Of a DNA stretch of 64,000 bases, positions 1 to 9,914 are shown piece after piece. Numbering within the stretch: the first letter of the stretch is position 1; each line of letters begins with the position of its first letter. The position numbers and the translations under genes are program-made. The stretch is from Chromera velia (Eukaryota > Sar > Chromeraceae): positions 3,305 through 67,304 of the forward strand of contig JAHBMJ010004932.1 of NCBI GenBank assembly GCA_018398765.1. Reading direction: 5' to 3'. The notes below the pieces were generated by a model. It did no database searches. It was given only the letters and a program-made list of their open reading frames with translations, and was not told the DNA's origin.

Positions 1-261
1 CCCCCTCCCCCTCCTCCTCCTCCTCCTCCTCCTCCTCCTCCCTCCATGCCTCTTCTTCTTCGTCCTTCTCCTCATCCTCCTCCTCCTCCCCCTCCTCCCT
101 CCACTCGGACCACCCCTCAGCTCGCCCACCCGCGGCCCCACCCCTTGGCGATTCGCACCGCACAGCATCGTCCTCTTCAGCCGCCTCCGCATCGGCCCGA
201 AACGGAAGCGACTGGTTTTTCACAGCGGACAGATGGAGTACAAGGGTAGCAGCCAGAACGG

Positions 262-1855
262 AGAAGAAAAAGCAACAACAGCAGGAGCCTGATCCCCCCC
301 AGAGATACTGGCACCAGCTCTGGTATGCGGATGACGCATCCAATACTGGCTGGTTGCGCCAGCTGCGAGCATGGCTGCGCGAGTTAGTCAAGAGGGGGCC
401 TGCGGCAGGGTATGTAGTGGAGGTGGACAAGTTGATCCTTGCAGTGCTCCTGTAATTTGTGCAGAAAGCCAAGGAGATTTTTGCAGAGTTCCCTGACCTG
501 CAGATAGTAGAGGGGACGCGTCTCCTAGGGGGGCACGTAGGGTACAGGAGAAATGGGTGCAGGAGAAGGTGAAAAAGTGGGCCGGAAGCGTGGAGAGAGT
601 CACAACAGTAGCAGAATTTGCCCCACACGAAGCATACACAGCCTGTTCAAAATCCCTGCAGCACGAATGGAAGTTTGTGGCGCAGGTAGTGCCAGGGGCG
701 GGGGGACAGATGGGGCAGCTGGAAGGCACGATCAGAGACCGCCTCATCCCCGCCCTGATGAAAGGACGACGGAACGGAGGGCCCTCCACCCAACATGACG
801 TATGACTGAGAGACGTTGCCGCCCTCCCGGTCCGACTGCTAGGCCTAGGCATCCCCAAACCCACCGAAACAGCGGACAGGGACTACAAGACCTCAGCCAC
901 AGCCAGTGAAGCGATCACAGAGGCCATCCTTCGAGGAGAGGACATAGATGCAGACGAGTACGTAAAGAGGGGGCAGAAGGTAAGGGCAGCCCACAAAGAA
1001 GCAGTAAAAGAAGCAGTAGAGAAGGAGTGGGAGAGGTTAGATAGCTAGTCAGGGCAGGCAGCCAGTGAGGACCAGTGTGAGGAAGTCAGGCAGTCAAAAG
1101 AAAAGAGGCAGTCAGGATGGCTGACAGCCACCCCCTTGAAGGAACACGGAATAAATCTCAGCCCAGACGAATTCTGAGATGCGATGACAATCCGATACCA
1201 GGGGAGGATAGGGGGGGAGAAGAGCAGATGTGAGGGATATGGGGGAAGGTGGAGTCTGTAACATGCCCTTAACTGCCCAGTCGGGGGACTGCCGACGCTG
1301 CGACATGACGAAGTCAACCGTACGTGGGCGAGTCTAGCAGTGGAAACATACCCCGCGGGAGCGGTCCACACAAAGGAGATGATCATTAGGGAGGAAAGGG
1401 AGGTGCAGGGATGTCCGGCGCTAAGGGGGGACTTCCAAGTCCGGGAGGCCTATGCTCCACAAAGGCTGGCAATTTTCAATACCAGGGTGATAAACCCACA
1501 CGCCGCCCCGAGGGAGAAGGTGACCTGGACTAAAGCCTTCAAAGTAGCAGCAGAAGAAAAGAAGAGGAAACATGGGCAGGCAAGCACGGACAGAGGGTGC
1601 AACTTCACTCCACTCGTGAGTGCGGTCAACGAGACGATGGAGGGGGAGGCAAAGATGTTCTTGAAGAGGGTGGCAAAGCGATTGAGTGAGAAATGGGGGC
1701 AACATGTGAGCAAGACATGCGGCCGGATCCGAGCCCAACTGCAGATTGCCCACCTGAAAGCGGCAAGCGCATGCATTTGGGGGACCAGAGGAGTGCAAGG
1801 GGAGAGCTGTGAGGAAGGAGGAGTAGGCAGTGCACTGGTTATGACTGAGGGGTAG
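262..1855 (+). pseudogene. Reverse transcriptase relic (YADD type), broken
   Basis: The translated + strand shows a reverse transcriptase palm motif, WYADDASNTGWL, at about 321-356. It is followed by an RT-thumb-like stretch (residues such as VEVDKLIL, then EGTRLLGGHVGY) and a block rich in VERVTTVAEFAPHEAY at about 557-800. Further on come LPVRLLGLGIPKPTETADRD near 825-885 and a C-terminal block ([27 protein letters not shown]) at 1340-1830. This order matches a family of retroelement RT proteins found in algae and invertebrates whose C-terminus reads roughly 'FTPLVFS..GGM...A..FYKRLA..L' (recalled, not searched). A TAA interrupts the frame shortly after the YADD block. At least one frameshift near 545 and further stops around 1030-1340 show it is dead. 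The 5' part is absent or unreadable: the window opens in a CCT-rich run. The exact retroelement class is not decided. Confidence 0.72.
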
Positions 1856-1972
1856 GAAGTACTTAGCAAATGCCGAAAAAGGCATTCAGATGGAGGAGCG
1901 TCAAGTATAAGGTCGCATGAGAGAGAGAACTAGTAGCAAGAGCAGTAACCAGGACAGAAGGAAGAGATGAAA

Positions 1973-2390
1973 GACGTATAGGCCAGACGCTAGGAACAAA
2001 CTTTAAGTCAATACCCCCCGCTGAATACTTCTAACATTAGGCATGGAAAAGTTCTTATTTTTTATAATTTTTTAGGATCTTATTTTACTCTAAGACTCCA
2101 AGTCTAGCTTCAAGTCTTGCTCTATCCAGACTATCCTTTAAATGGCTGCATGGAACTAGTAAATTTGAAGACTCTAGTAAACACTACTAGAAACACTAGA
2201 CTTAGCTTCAGAGAGGTCTCAGGTCTTAATTTTTATATTATATTATATCAATGTAGGAAAAGAAATTCATGAAAAGCCAGACAAAAAAAAATTGAACTGA
2301 GCTGCGTTCCTCATCCCCCCCCCCCCCCCNCCCCCCCCCATGAAAATGTGCTCTGAGTTGTCCTCAAAACCTTGCTAGCGGCTTGGGATT
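1973..2390. repeat. Repeat A, left copy
   Basis: A ~418-bp non-coding repeat that begins GACGTATAGGCCAGACGC and ends CTTGCTAGCGGCTTGGGATT. It contains a poly-C run with one N at 2330. A near-identical direct copy lies at 9915-10389, with only scattered substitutions. The left copy abuts repeat B directly at 2391. It may be a separate short element or an outer part of the Penelope-like element; the sequence does not decide. Confidence 0.85.
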
Positions 2391-2899
2391 GATAATTGAT
2401 TTGAAGAACACCTCCTCTTTGTCGTGAACAGAAAATCCGAAAGCGCTCAGGTCCAACTGGTTTCGGGCTTATCAAGCCTCATCAGGGACAACGCTATACA
2501 GAGTTCTAAGCTCCAGACTGAAGTCTTTGGCTGAAATCACTTTAATGCTCTTCTGCTTATTAATGCTAGACTAGCAAGAAACAGAGGCAGTTCGAGCTTC
2601 TTTCCAGAAACAATAATCATTGTTGAGCGTAGACGGTAGCCACCTTTTTTTTTTTTCGGAAGCCACTTTTTTTCGGCACGACGCGCGTGGTGCGCAGCCG
2701 GGTTCTATATCTATGCGCGGTGTTAAGGGGCATAGGCGGGCCCGCTTGCGTGTTTGCGCTAAATACAGAACATTTAAATAAAACGAAATCATTTGTTTCT
2801 ACAATTGCAGAGGCTGGAGCTAAGTAAAAACCTGTTTGTCAGTATTTCTACATAGACTACCTTTCATGGGGGTATACATCACATCAAAAGATCTTTTAA
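2391..2899 (-). repeat. Repeat B (pLTR), left copy, 3' side of the element
   Basis: A 509-bp direct repeat starting GATAATTGATTTGAAGAAC on + and ending in CATCAAAAGATCTTTTAA. It matches 9331-9842 with few substitutions and a short poly-T length difference. It flanks the Penelope-like coding region downstream of the RT (minus strand) and carries a hammerhead at 2439-2500. Confidence 0.88.
2439..2500 (-). ncRNA. Type I hammerhead ribozyme, left copy
   Basis: Read on the minus strand, the segment gives strand Ia ending AGCG-TT-GTCC, then the invariant CTGATGA (2485-2479). A stem II hairpin follows (GGCTT, loop GAT, AAGCC), then GAAA, a tiny stem III, and the cleavage-site T next to GGAC. GTCC pairs with GGAC, and AGCG pairs with CGCT further out across an internal loop, as in type I hammerheads. 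The expected cleavage is after position 2455 on the minus strand. Compared with the right copy, stem III has one G-to-A change (ACCAGT instead of the self-complementary ACCGGT), which should weaken it. One unpaired C lies between stem II and GAAA. Established: Penelope-like elements carry hammerheads with very short stem III. Confidence 0.82.
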
Positions 2900-3118
2900 T
2901 TCTTTCTGCAAAAAAAATTAAAAATACCCCCATAAAGGTCCAGCTGATTATTATACAGCAGCAGCTGCTGAAACACTAATTAATATTCACTTACAATTGA
3001 TTACTTCCAAAAACATTTATTAATTTTCATTTTTGAGTCAACGTCCAGCTGCCTGTTTCTTTCTGATGTTTTTCTTCCATTCACTTTTCAACATAGAGAG
3101 CAGGTTTGGAGGGTTGCG

Positions 3119-5416
3119 TCATGCAACCATAATACGGCAAGCTGTCTTTCTTTGGAGCTGACGTCTAAAGAAACCAACAACAGGATCTAGTTGAGTAGAT
3201 CCTTGTACCTTGAAGAAGAGATCATTAGATCTTTTCTGTGTGCTCGTTGCTTCTTTCAAGGGGTTATCGGCATTTTGCACAGCTTGCATTGCTTCACCTC
3301 TCAATCGGTCGATGGACGTGAGGACTTTCTTTCTTTCTTTCTCTCTGTCTGTGAACTTGACTCTGCTTGCTTCTTGGAGAAGGAGGGGGAGGGGGTATCC
3401 CCTCCATATGAAACGCAGGAGAACCTCAACCTGCTCCTTCCTGAAAACTGCTTTGCGTGTACAGAGACGCAGACATCGGATTAATTCTGCTCTCACCAGT
3501 GACAGTTTTGTTCGCTTTCTGTGCGCTGATGTCCATGCCAGATATTGATGTGCATTCAGTGCCTTCGTGTGAGGACGAACCTCCAAGGCAATGAATTCCC
3601 CCTCCCAGCGCGCTGCCCACAGCTCTACATCAAGGTGGATGATGAGTATGTGGAATAAGTCCTTTGCTGCCACTATCAAGTAACTGCCAAAGCGCAAACG
3701 TGTGTGTGGGTCTGTGCATGTGAAAAAGGTGTCAAGAAAAGAAACCAGGGCTTCCTTTGTACTGTTAATCCATTCAAGCAGTGCATCATCAATGTAATGG
3801 TCATATTCATTCAAAGCAGAGGGCTTGCTGTCACTGAACAGAAAACCTTCGAATGCACACACCAACACCAGCTTTGCTATCTCCCCACCTGCCGAAGAAC
3901 CCATTGGCACACCTCCTTTCTGTTTGAAAAAAGAAACGTTCCCTTCTTTGTCGGTATACTGAAACACGACATGCAGCAGAAGCCGAAACATGGCTCTCCA
4001 AATGGTGAGGAATTGATTCTCTCTCCATTCTTTTAGCTCGTAGGGCGGGCGTTCCTTCTCTATGTGCGGGAGCATGTTCCTGCAGAAAAACTCTTTGTTC
4101 TCGTTTAAAACTTTGAACAGAACTTCAAGGATTTTTGACTGGTCTAGGGAGGTGCATAGGGAAGAAACATCGGCAGTGGCAAGGAAGGAAGAAGCGTGAA
4201 TTCTTTTCCCTTCGTACTTTCTAACTACCTCTGCAGATGCGATTATGTGCTGGCTGTATACTATGGAAAAAGGCTGTAGTGTGATGGACACAATGCGATG
4301 TAGAGGAGAGAAGAGTGAGGAGCAAAGAGGGATGATTGGACGCCCCACGATCGGGTTTTTGTGGATCTTCATAATCATAAAAAATTCAGGGAGCATGGCG
4401 TGCTCGATCTGCGCTGCCGTTTCCTTCCTTACATATAGAGAGAAAGACAAATCAAGGAATTCAAGGCAGTCGGCCAGTTCGTGCACAAGCTTCTTCTCTT
4501 CCTCTATAGGATTATATGAGATCTTCTCGTATGCCTCAGGGTCCCCGAGTTGCCTCAGGGCTTCCTTGTCATACCAGACTGGGCCGATTGCACCCACTCC
4601 CATTCCCTTGTCCGTCATTCCCACCCTTACCCTCATGCCGAGCGTTTCTATTGCATTCATCGCGTGAGGAGAAAGGTTGGATTTGGCAGGCGGAAAGAGA
4701 GAGGGACCCATCTCATGCATTGCATCGATCAGAGGTTTGACTGACAATCGTGACAGCGTAGACTGGTCAATGTCTTTCTTGTCCATCCATCGACTCGAAG
4801 AGGAGAAAAGACGCGGTGGGCCTTCATTTGTTCTTCCTCGCTTCTCAAAGAAATTCTTCTATTCTGCTGTGCAAGCCAGCTCGTTCAGACTACGTTCGAG
4901 TTCCGATTGCAATTTGTGTAGAGGCATTGGAGCATCTACTAGAAACTTTGCCCCCCGTGTGAGGAGCTCTTTCTCTGTAGAGGACAGCTCGCTGGGTTCG
5001 ATACCAATCGCATGCCAACACGATGGCAGAAGGTTTGCCTCTGCAGTCGGAATAGGGAGTCTCAGCCAGGTCTCGTTCATGAAGCTCTTCACAATCTTTT
5101 CTTTCTCCTTTTCCGTTTCCGCTCTCATAAGTCTCATGACACATTCATGCCGAAGATCAGCGTGGTTGATCCATTTCCAGTCTGTGGAAGAGATTCGTGA
5201 ATGTAGATGGGAGGAAGACGACAAACGAGCCGTTTTCGACAGGGAGGAAATAGGAGGGGAGGAAGAAGAAGAGGAAGAGGAGAAAGCCTGACAAGAGGAG
5301 GCGAGGGCTGCAACAGCATCATTTGAAACATTCTCTTCTGAATGGAGGGCATTCACATAGAAAGACCGTGCACAGAAACTCATGGAGGATAAATTTGGCA
5401 GTAGGGCAGAGAGCAT
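3119..5416 (-). pseudogene. Penelope-type reverse transcriptase, one in-frame TAG
   Basis: The minus-strand frame is open from about 5416 to the stop at 3119 except for a single TAG at 4861-4859; the reading frame is the same on both sides. The N-terminal part contains LSSTEKELLTRGAKFL, the usual lead-in of Penelope-type RTs. After the TAG, counting from the methionine at 4786, the RT fingers and palm follow: TDKGMGV (about 58-64), KIHKNPIVGRPI (140-151), ADVSSL with the first catalytic Asp (205-210), GVPMGSSAG (292-300) and the catalytic YIDD (331-334). The PLE-typical thumb LNAHQYLAWTSAHR...LIRCLRLC follows. The protein ends soon after, with no GIY-YIG endonuclease and no Cys/His linker. 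An upstream Ser-rich linker separates it from the gag-like frame. TAG could be simple decay (most likely) or readthrough. The start at 5416 is a guess; 5383 is also in frame. Confidence 0.85.
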
Positions 5417-5543
5417 TGGATACAAGACGGACAGTTTCTGAGAGTAGAGGGGAGAGGGAAAATATGGGCAGAAGAGTGGGTAGAAAGCTTGCACGTGAAT
5501 CCTGTCATGGGTCTCTCTTTCGATCCTTGGAGACGAAGGGAGT

Positions 5544-7001
5544 TCAACCCCTTCCTCCCCTACCTCCTCCGAGTGACCCTCGAATGGACCCTCGAAAGGA
5601 ACCACGAAAGGCTCCCCGACTACCTCCTCTCCCCCTAGGCCCACCTCGTCCCCCCCATCCACCTTTGCTTTGTTGGTTCTGTTGGTGGAGCCTTGCAGGC
5701 GGAGGACCGTTCTGATGGAAGTACTGCTGGTACAAACCCGACTGACCACCCTGTTATATGTATGAGGGGTGATACCCTTGGGCCTCGGGACCCTGAGGGT
5801 GATACCCTGGGATCTTAGGACCTTAGAGGCGATACCCTTGGACCTCAGGACCCTGGGGGCGATACCCTTGAAACTCAGGACCCTGGGGGCGATACCCTTG
5901 GACCTCAGGACCCTGGGGGCGATACCCCTGGACCTCAGGACCCTGAGGCCGATACCTTTGGACCTCAAGACCCTGGGGGCGATACTCATGGGCCTCAGGA
6001 CCTTGGAGGTAATACCCTTGGACCTCTAGACCCTGAGGGTGATACCCTTGGGCCTCAGGACCTTGAGAGTGCGGGTTTTGGCCTTGGCCAGCGTGGGTCT
6101 GCTGCACTGGAGCCTTAGAAGAGTGCTGTATATGGCTCAAATTTCCGTCTCCCCTGCCCGCTTCCCCGTCTGAGCGGAATCTTTTCTGCTGCTGCTCTGT
6201 TCTGCCTTCCGTCTGCTTCCCTTCTGCATTACCGTCTCTCTCTTGCAGAGCCGTTAAGGAGTCGGTGGGAGCATTTCTTTTCTGCCCGCCTTTGTGGTTC
6301 TCTATCTGGCTTTGGTCTTTCTTCTGTCTGTCCTCTTTCTTCTTTTTCCGAGTGCTTCCCCCTCTTTTCTCTGCGTCACCTGGGGGGGCTGATTCTTTGT
6401 GTTGACTTTTCTCTTTGGGGAGGGGGTGGGGGGCAGAGGTCGAAGGGAGGGTTCCGTCACCCTTTCCTTTCAGATGCGAGTCAACTTCCTGCTTCACGGT
6501 GTGGGAGACCGTGTGCTTGAGCGCTTGCATGAGGGACATGAGCCCTCCAGGCATACGCTTCTCAATCTCTTTCTCGAGAAAGTTGAGTTCGTTTCCGTAC
6601 CTCTCTACCTCCGTTTGAGCGTCGCGTACCCCCATCGCCTTCTGTCTTACCCTCTCGCTCTGTGCCCTGAATTGGCGGAGAAGGATTGCGGGTACGACTG
6701 CATCGATGTGGGCGGCTTCAAAACCGGGCAGATCCTGAAACGCGCGAGCGTTCTTGTCTGCTACTTCGAGGATCTCGAGCGCATCCCTGCAGAAGGCCAC
6801 AACCTCCCCAGATCTCGCCTCAATGCGAGCCTGCAGATAAACCGACAGAGGAGCGCCAGTTATAATTAGTGGCTGCACATCCCTTCTTACTTGTGGAGTG
6901 TCACTCAGGAACTCACTCCACAAGTGAAGAGGGAAAGGAAGGAAAGGCAGAAAACAGGTTTTGTCAGTGCCTTCGTGCGCGCTCCTTTCATTTCCTTTCA
7001 T
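5544..7001 (-). pseudogene. Gag-like ORF: coiled coil, basic region, decapeptide repeats, RGG tail
   Basis: The minus-strand ORF starts at 7001. It encodes a helical, coiled-coil-like region (ARIEARSGEVVAF...EKEIEKRMPGGLMSL), then a Lys/Glu/Gln-rich basic tract, and about ten tandem copies of a ten-residue unit, PQGPEVQGYR. TAA at 5825-5823 interrupts it. The same frame then continues through more repeats, a second TAA at 5756-5754, QGGQSGLYQQYFHQNG, and a Gly/Arg (RGG-box) tail ending at 5544. The order coiled coil, basic region, RGG fits an RNA-binding ORF1/gag role for the Penelope-like element (inference). It lies between the N-terminal ORF and the RT on the same strand. The start codon is uncertain because upstream DNA is purine-rich and repetitive. 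Confidence 0.65.
5765..6080 (-). repeat. 30-bp tandem repeat encoding PQGPEVQGYR
   Basis: About ten to eleven copies of a 30-bp unit (on +: GGCGATACCCTTGGACCTCA + GGACCCTGGG) lie within the gag-like ORF. The unit keeps the reading frame. Both in-frame stops of the ORF fall at or just after the 3' end of this array. Confidence 0.9.
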
Positions 7002-7965
7002 TTTCTTTCTTCCATGCCTTGCTTAATCGGCTTCCAACAGGCATTAGTCCTGTGACGGCCGTCTGAGAGAGCAGGGAGATAAGAGGGGATGAGAAGGCGA
7101 AGAGAGAAGTAGTCATCCTACGTTTCTATTCCGTTTCATTTTTCTTTTACTCTTTTTTGCTTTCTTTTCGTCTTTAACTTCAATTCTTTGAAATTCTTTA
7201 CATTCTTTTTCTTTTTGTTTCTTTGTGGAGTGAGACTGTTGTTTTCTATCCCTTTTTCTGACAGCCGAGCGTTTCTCAGGAATTCGCACGTTTTATCAGT
7301 TAGGGAAGGTGAAAACTTTAGTTTCTGTTTTCTTTGCTTTCTTCCTTCTGAGAGGGGAGCATCGCCCTGGATCTCACCCCGTATCTCTACAGACGAGAGA
7401 AAGAAGAAAGAAAGAAAGAAAGAGAGGAAATTGTCAGTTTCCCTTGCTGAGTATGTTTTCTCAGTTCTTTTTCTTCAATCTGAGAAGGGAGTGTCACTCA
7501 GGATCTCACTCCCTTTCTCGAGAAGTGAGAGAAAGAAAGAAAGAGATGTGTCGATGTGTCTTACCAAGTTCACTTTCTCTGCTCATTTTTTCTGAGAGGG
7601 GAGTGTCACTCAGGATCTCACTCCGTATCTCAAGAAGAGAAGTCTCTCAGAGAAAGATCACTGAATGGCTTTACGACGTTCAGCCTTTTCCTTTCCTTAT
7701 GTGTCGCCATCGTCGTTTCTTCTTATCTGTCATCATCAATTATCGGCCGTTGCCTCCCGTTCTATCGTTTTTCTCTTTTGTTTCTTCTTATGTGTCATCA
7801 TCATTTACCGGCCGTTGCCTTTCGTTCTATCGTTTCTCTCTTCTTCCTGAATCCTTCCCTCTTGTTTCTTCTTTTTTTGAACCTCTCATTCTCGTTTCTT
7901 CTTTCTCTGACCCTTTCTCTCTCTGTGTCGGCAACTTGAGTGTCACTCAGCATTCACTCTGTCAG
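6893..7965. repeat. Five scattered copies of a GGAGTG...CACTCC hairpin motif
   Basis: A ~25-bp motif of the form GGAGTGTCACTCAGGATCTC + ACTCC recurs near 6896, 7341 (divergent), 7486, 7598 and 7937. Each can fold as a short hairpin (GGAGTG/CACTCC). The motif is embedded in pyrimidine-rich + strand DNA with GAAAGAAAG runs, mostly in the interval between the first two ORFs of the Penelope-like element; the first copy lies inside the start of the gag-like ORF. No convincing coding sequence was seen in 7002-8144. Confidence 0.7.
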
Positions 7966-8144
7966 CGAGACAACACGGAGAGGAGAGGGCAAATGGAGAG
8001 TAGAAAACAAGAGGTGGATACTGTGTGACAGACCTTGTTGATTTTCTTCTGCACTTGGCTGAATTTCTCCTGTATGGCCGTTTGGATCAACTCGAGGGAG
8101 GACTTGGGCATATATTTCATGGAGCCGATGCTTTTCATGATGGC

Positions 8145-9272
8145 TTACTGGGCCTTGCGAAGGCCGGGATGCCAGAATCTGGGATCAAGGGGCAGCCCTT
8201 CCAGGTTCATCAACCAGATATCATCACTGTCGTAGGCTGAATTCAGACCTGTGGAGTTTGCTGTGGGTGGCTGGGCTGCGGGTGGCTGGGCTTCGGGTGG
8301 CTGGGCTGCGGGTGGCTGGGCTTCGGGTGGCTGGGCTCCGGGTTGCATTACAGCTTCCTGCTGTCTCTACTCACCTCCCTGCCCCCTTCGCTCGTCTCCC
8401 TGCCCCTGCACTTGTCCTTGCCCCTGCTCCTGCTCCTGATTAGGTGCCTGCGGGCGAAGTCTATTCTCTTCCTCAACTTGCCTCTCTAAATCATCCTCAT
8501 CGTCGAACCACAAATCATAACCCCCCTGCCCGTTGTTACTTTGCTCGATATGGGCTACCACATCCATATCCCGCAAGCTGCTGCTCACGCTTCCCCTTGA
8601 CGCACGGGGTTTGGCGCTTCGAAGTCCGTTCCCGTTCGCATTGCTGGGTTCTGCGAGTCTCTCCACGGGGGCAACCTCGACTGCTGCTGCGGCTGCTGCA
8701 ATATGCCCGTTCGCATCGGGCCCGTTGGCGTATGCACCTGCTCCGTTGCCGGGAGGAGCTGCCTGAATGGGCGCAGGGGTAGGATCGGAGACGGAGACGG
8801 GTGATGGGTGCAGATCTGAGGCTTTGGGGGAAGGAATGAGGCCGTACTTTTGGGGGCGGGCTCTGACCTTAGCCAGGAGCTGGTCTGCACGGACAGGGAA
8901 GCGCTTGATCAGCTCAAGGTTTGTATCATCGATGATGGTGATCAAGTCGCCATCCACATCTTCGGTCTCGAGAGAGAATTTCCTATTCTTCCAGTCAAGG
9001 ACATTCTCGAAGATCAGATGGGGAGGGAGAGAACCGGCCTTTGCCAGTTGCTGAATAATGGAGGTGAGGAAACATGGCTGCTTCCCCAGGCCCAGCTCCT
9101 GCCTCTTCTCCTCATTGATCCTATCCAAGAGGAAAAAACGAGTCTGTCTTATTTGGATGCACTTATCAAAACGATGGAAAGTCCACCCTGTGTGCACGAT
9201 CTCTTTTGGGATAGAGTTCGGCAGGGGGGTAAGATACTTATGCAGACAAGAGTTGCTCTCCTCGTCGCTCAT
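8145..9272 (-). pseudogene. N-terminal ORF of the Penelope-like element, one in-frame TAG
   Basis: The minus-strand frame starts at 9272 with MSDEESNSCLHKYLTPLPNS and stays open to 8145 except for one TAG at 8369-8367. The first ~150 residues look globular (WTFHRF, LLDRINEEKRQELGL, FENVLDWKNRKFSLETEDVD). The rest is low complexity: Ala/Pro/Gly-rich, then a QEQGQGQ tract, and after the TAG a QPPEAQPPAA repeat encoded by a 30-bp tandem unit. I do not recognise a known domain; GIY-YIG signatures are absent. It lies immediately inside the 5' B repeat, so it would be the first ORF of the element. Confidence 0.6.
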
Positions 9273-9330
9273 TCTGAACGCGAGGACTGGAAAGAAGGAG
9301 AAACAAGGTGGAGGGTCGGTTGACTTAACT

Positions 9331-9842
9331 GATAATTGATTTGAAGAACACCTCCTCCTTGTTATGAACAGAAAATCCGAAAGCGCTCAGGTCCAACCGG
9401 TTTCGGGCTTATCAAGCCTCATCAGGGACAACGCTATACAGAGTTCTAAGCTCCAGACTGAAGTCTTTGGCTGAAATCACTTTAATGCTCTTCTGCTTGT
9501 TGATGCTAGACTAGCAAGAAACAGAGGCAGTTCGAGCTTCTTTCCAGAAACAATAATCATTGTTGAGCGTAGACGGTAGCCACCTTTTTTTTTTTTTTTT
9601 CGGAAGCCACTTTTTTTCGGCACGACGTGCGCGGTGCGCGGCCGGGTTCTATATCTATGCGCGGTGCTAAGGGGTATGGGCGGGCCCGCTTGCGTGTTTG
9701 CGCTAAATACAGAACATTTAAATAAAACGAAATCATTTATTTCTACAATTGCAGAGGCTGGAGCTAAGTAGAAGCCTGTTTGTCAGTACTTCTACATAGA
9801 CTACCTTTCATGGGGGTATACATCACATCAAAAGATCTTTTA
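9331..9842 (-). repeat. Repeat B (pLTR), right copy, 5' side of the element
   Basis: The direct copy of 2391-2899, upstream of the element's first ORF on the minus strand. It holds the better-preserved hammerhead (9379-9440). It is preceded on + by TTGACTTAACT, whereas the left copy is preceded by repeat A. Confidence 0.88.
9379..9440 (-). ncRNA. Type I hammerhead ribozyme, right copy (intact core)
   Basis: The minus strand reads AGCG-TT-GTCC, CTGATGA (9425-9419), a stem II hairpin, GAAA, CCGGTT, then GGAC-CTGAG-CGCT. Stem I pairs GTCC with GGAC and AGCG with CGCT around an asymmetric internal loop. Stem III is the self-complementary ACCGGT, so it could also pair between two molecules, as proposed for PLE hammerheads that act as dimers. 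Predicted cleavage lies between minus-strand positions 9395 and 9394. All core nucleotides are present; one extra C sits between stem II and GAAA. Confidence 0.87.
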
Positions 9843-9914
9843 AGTATATTCTTCTTGCAGGAAGAATTAAAAGATCTTTTAATTCTTCTTGCAGGAAGAA
9901 TTAAAAGATCTTTT
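9843..9914. repeat. Palindromic ~35-bp unit, two copies
   Basis: Two tandem copies of ATTCTTCTTGCAGGAAGAAT plus TAAAAGATCTTTTA lie between repeat B and the right repeat A. Each half is an inverted repeat (TTCTTC/GAAGAA and AAAAGATCTTTT). The sequence grows out of the end of repeat B, which itself ends in AAAGATCTTTTAA. Confidence 0.85.

Larger units (their letters stand above)
2391..9842 (-). mobile_element. Penelope-like retroelement with hammerhead-bearing terminal repeats
   Basis: A 7.45-kb element on the minus strand bounded by two direct repeats (B: 2391-2899 and 9331-9842). Between them are three minus-strand ORFs: an N-terminal ORF at 9272-8145, a gag-like ORF at 7001-5544 and a Penelope-type RT at about 5416-3119. 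Each B repeat contains a hammerhead ribozyme core on the coding strand. Established knowledge: Penelope-like elements commonly have such terminal repeats (pLTRs) with hammerheads. No GIY-YIG endonuclease is visible on either side of the RT, as in the endonuclease-minus PLE groups. All three ORFs contain one or two in-frame stops but no obvious frameshift, so the copy is probably inactive but young. The two B copies are about 97% alike by eye. Confidence 0.85.

Noticed and set aside
1-250. Proline-rich 67-codon ORF at the left edge
   Set aside because: Simple (CCT)n sequence; no support beyond composition.
2311-2340. Poly-C as a biological signal
   Set aside because: Both copies coincide with Ns, so the C runs are likely at least partly sequencing or assembly artefacts.
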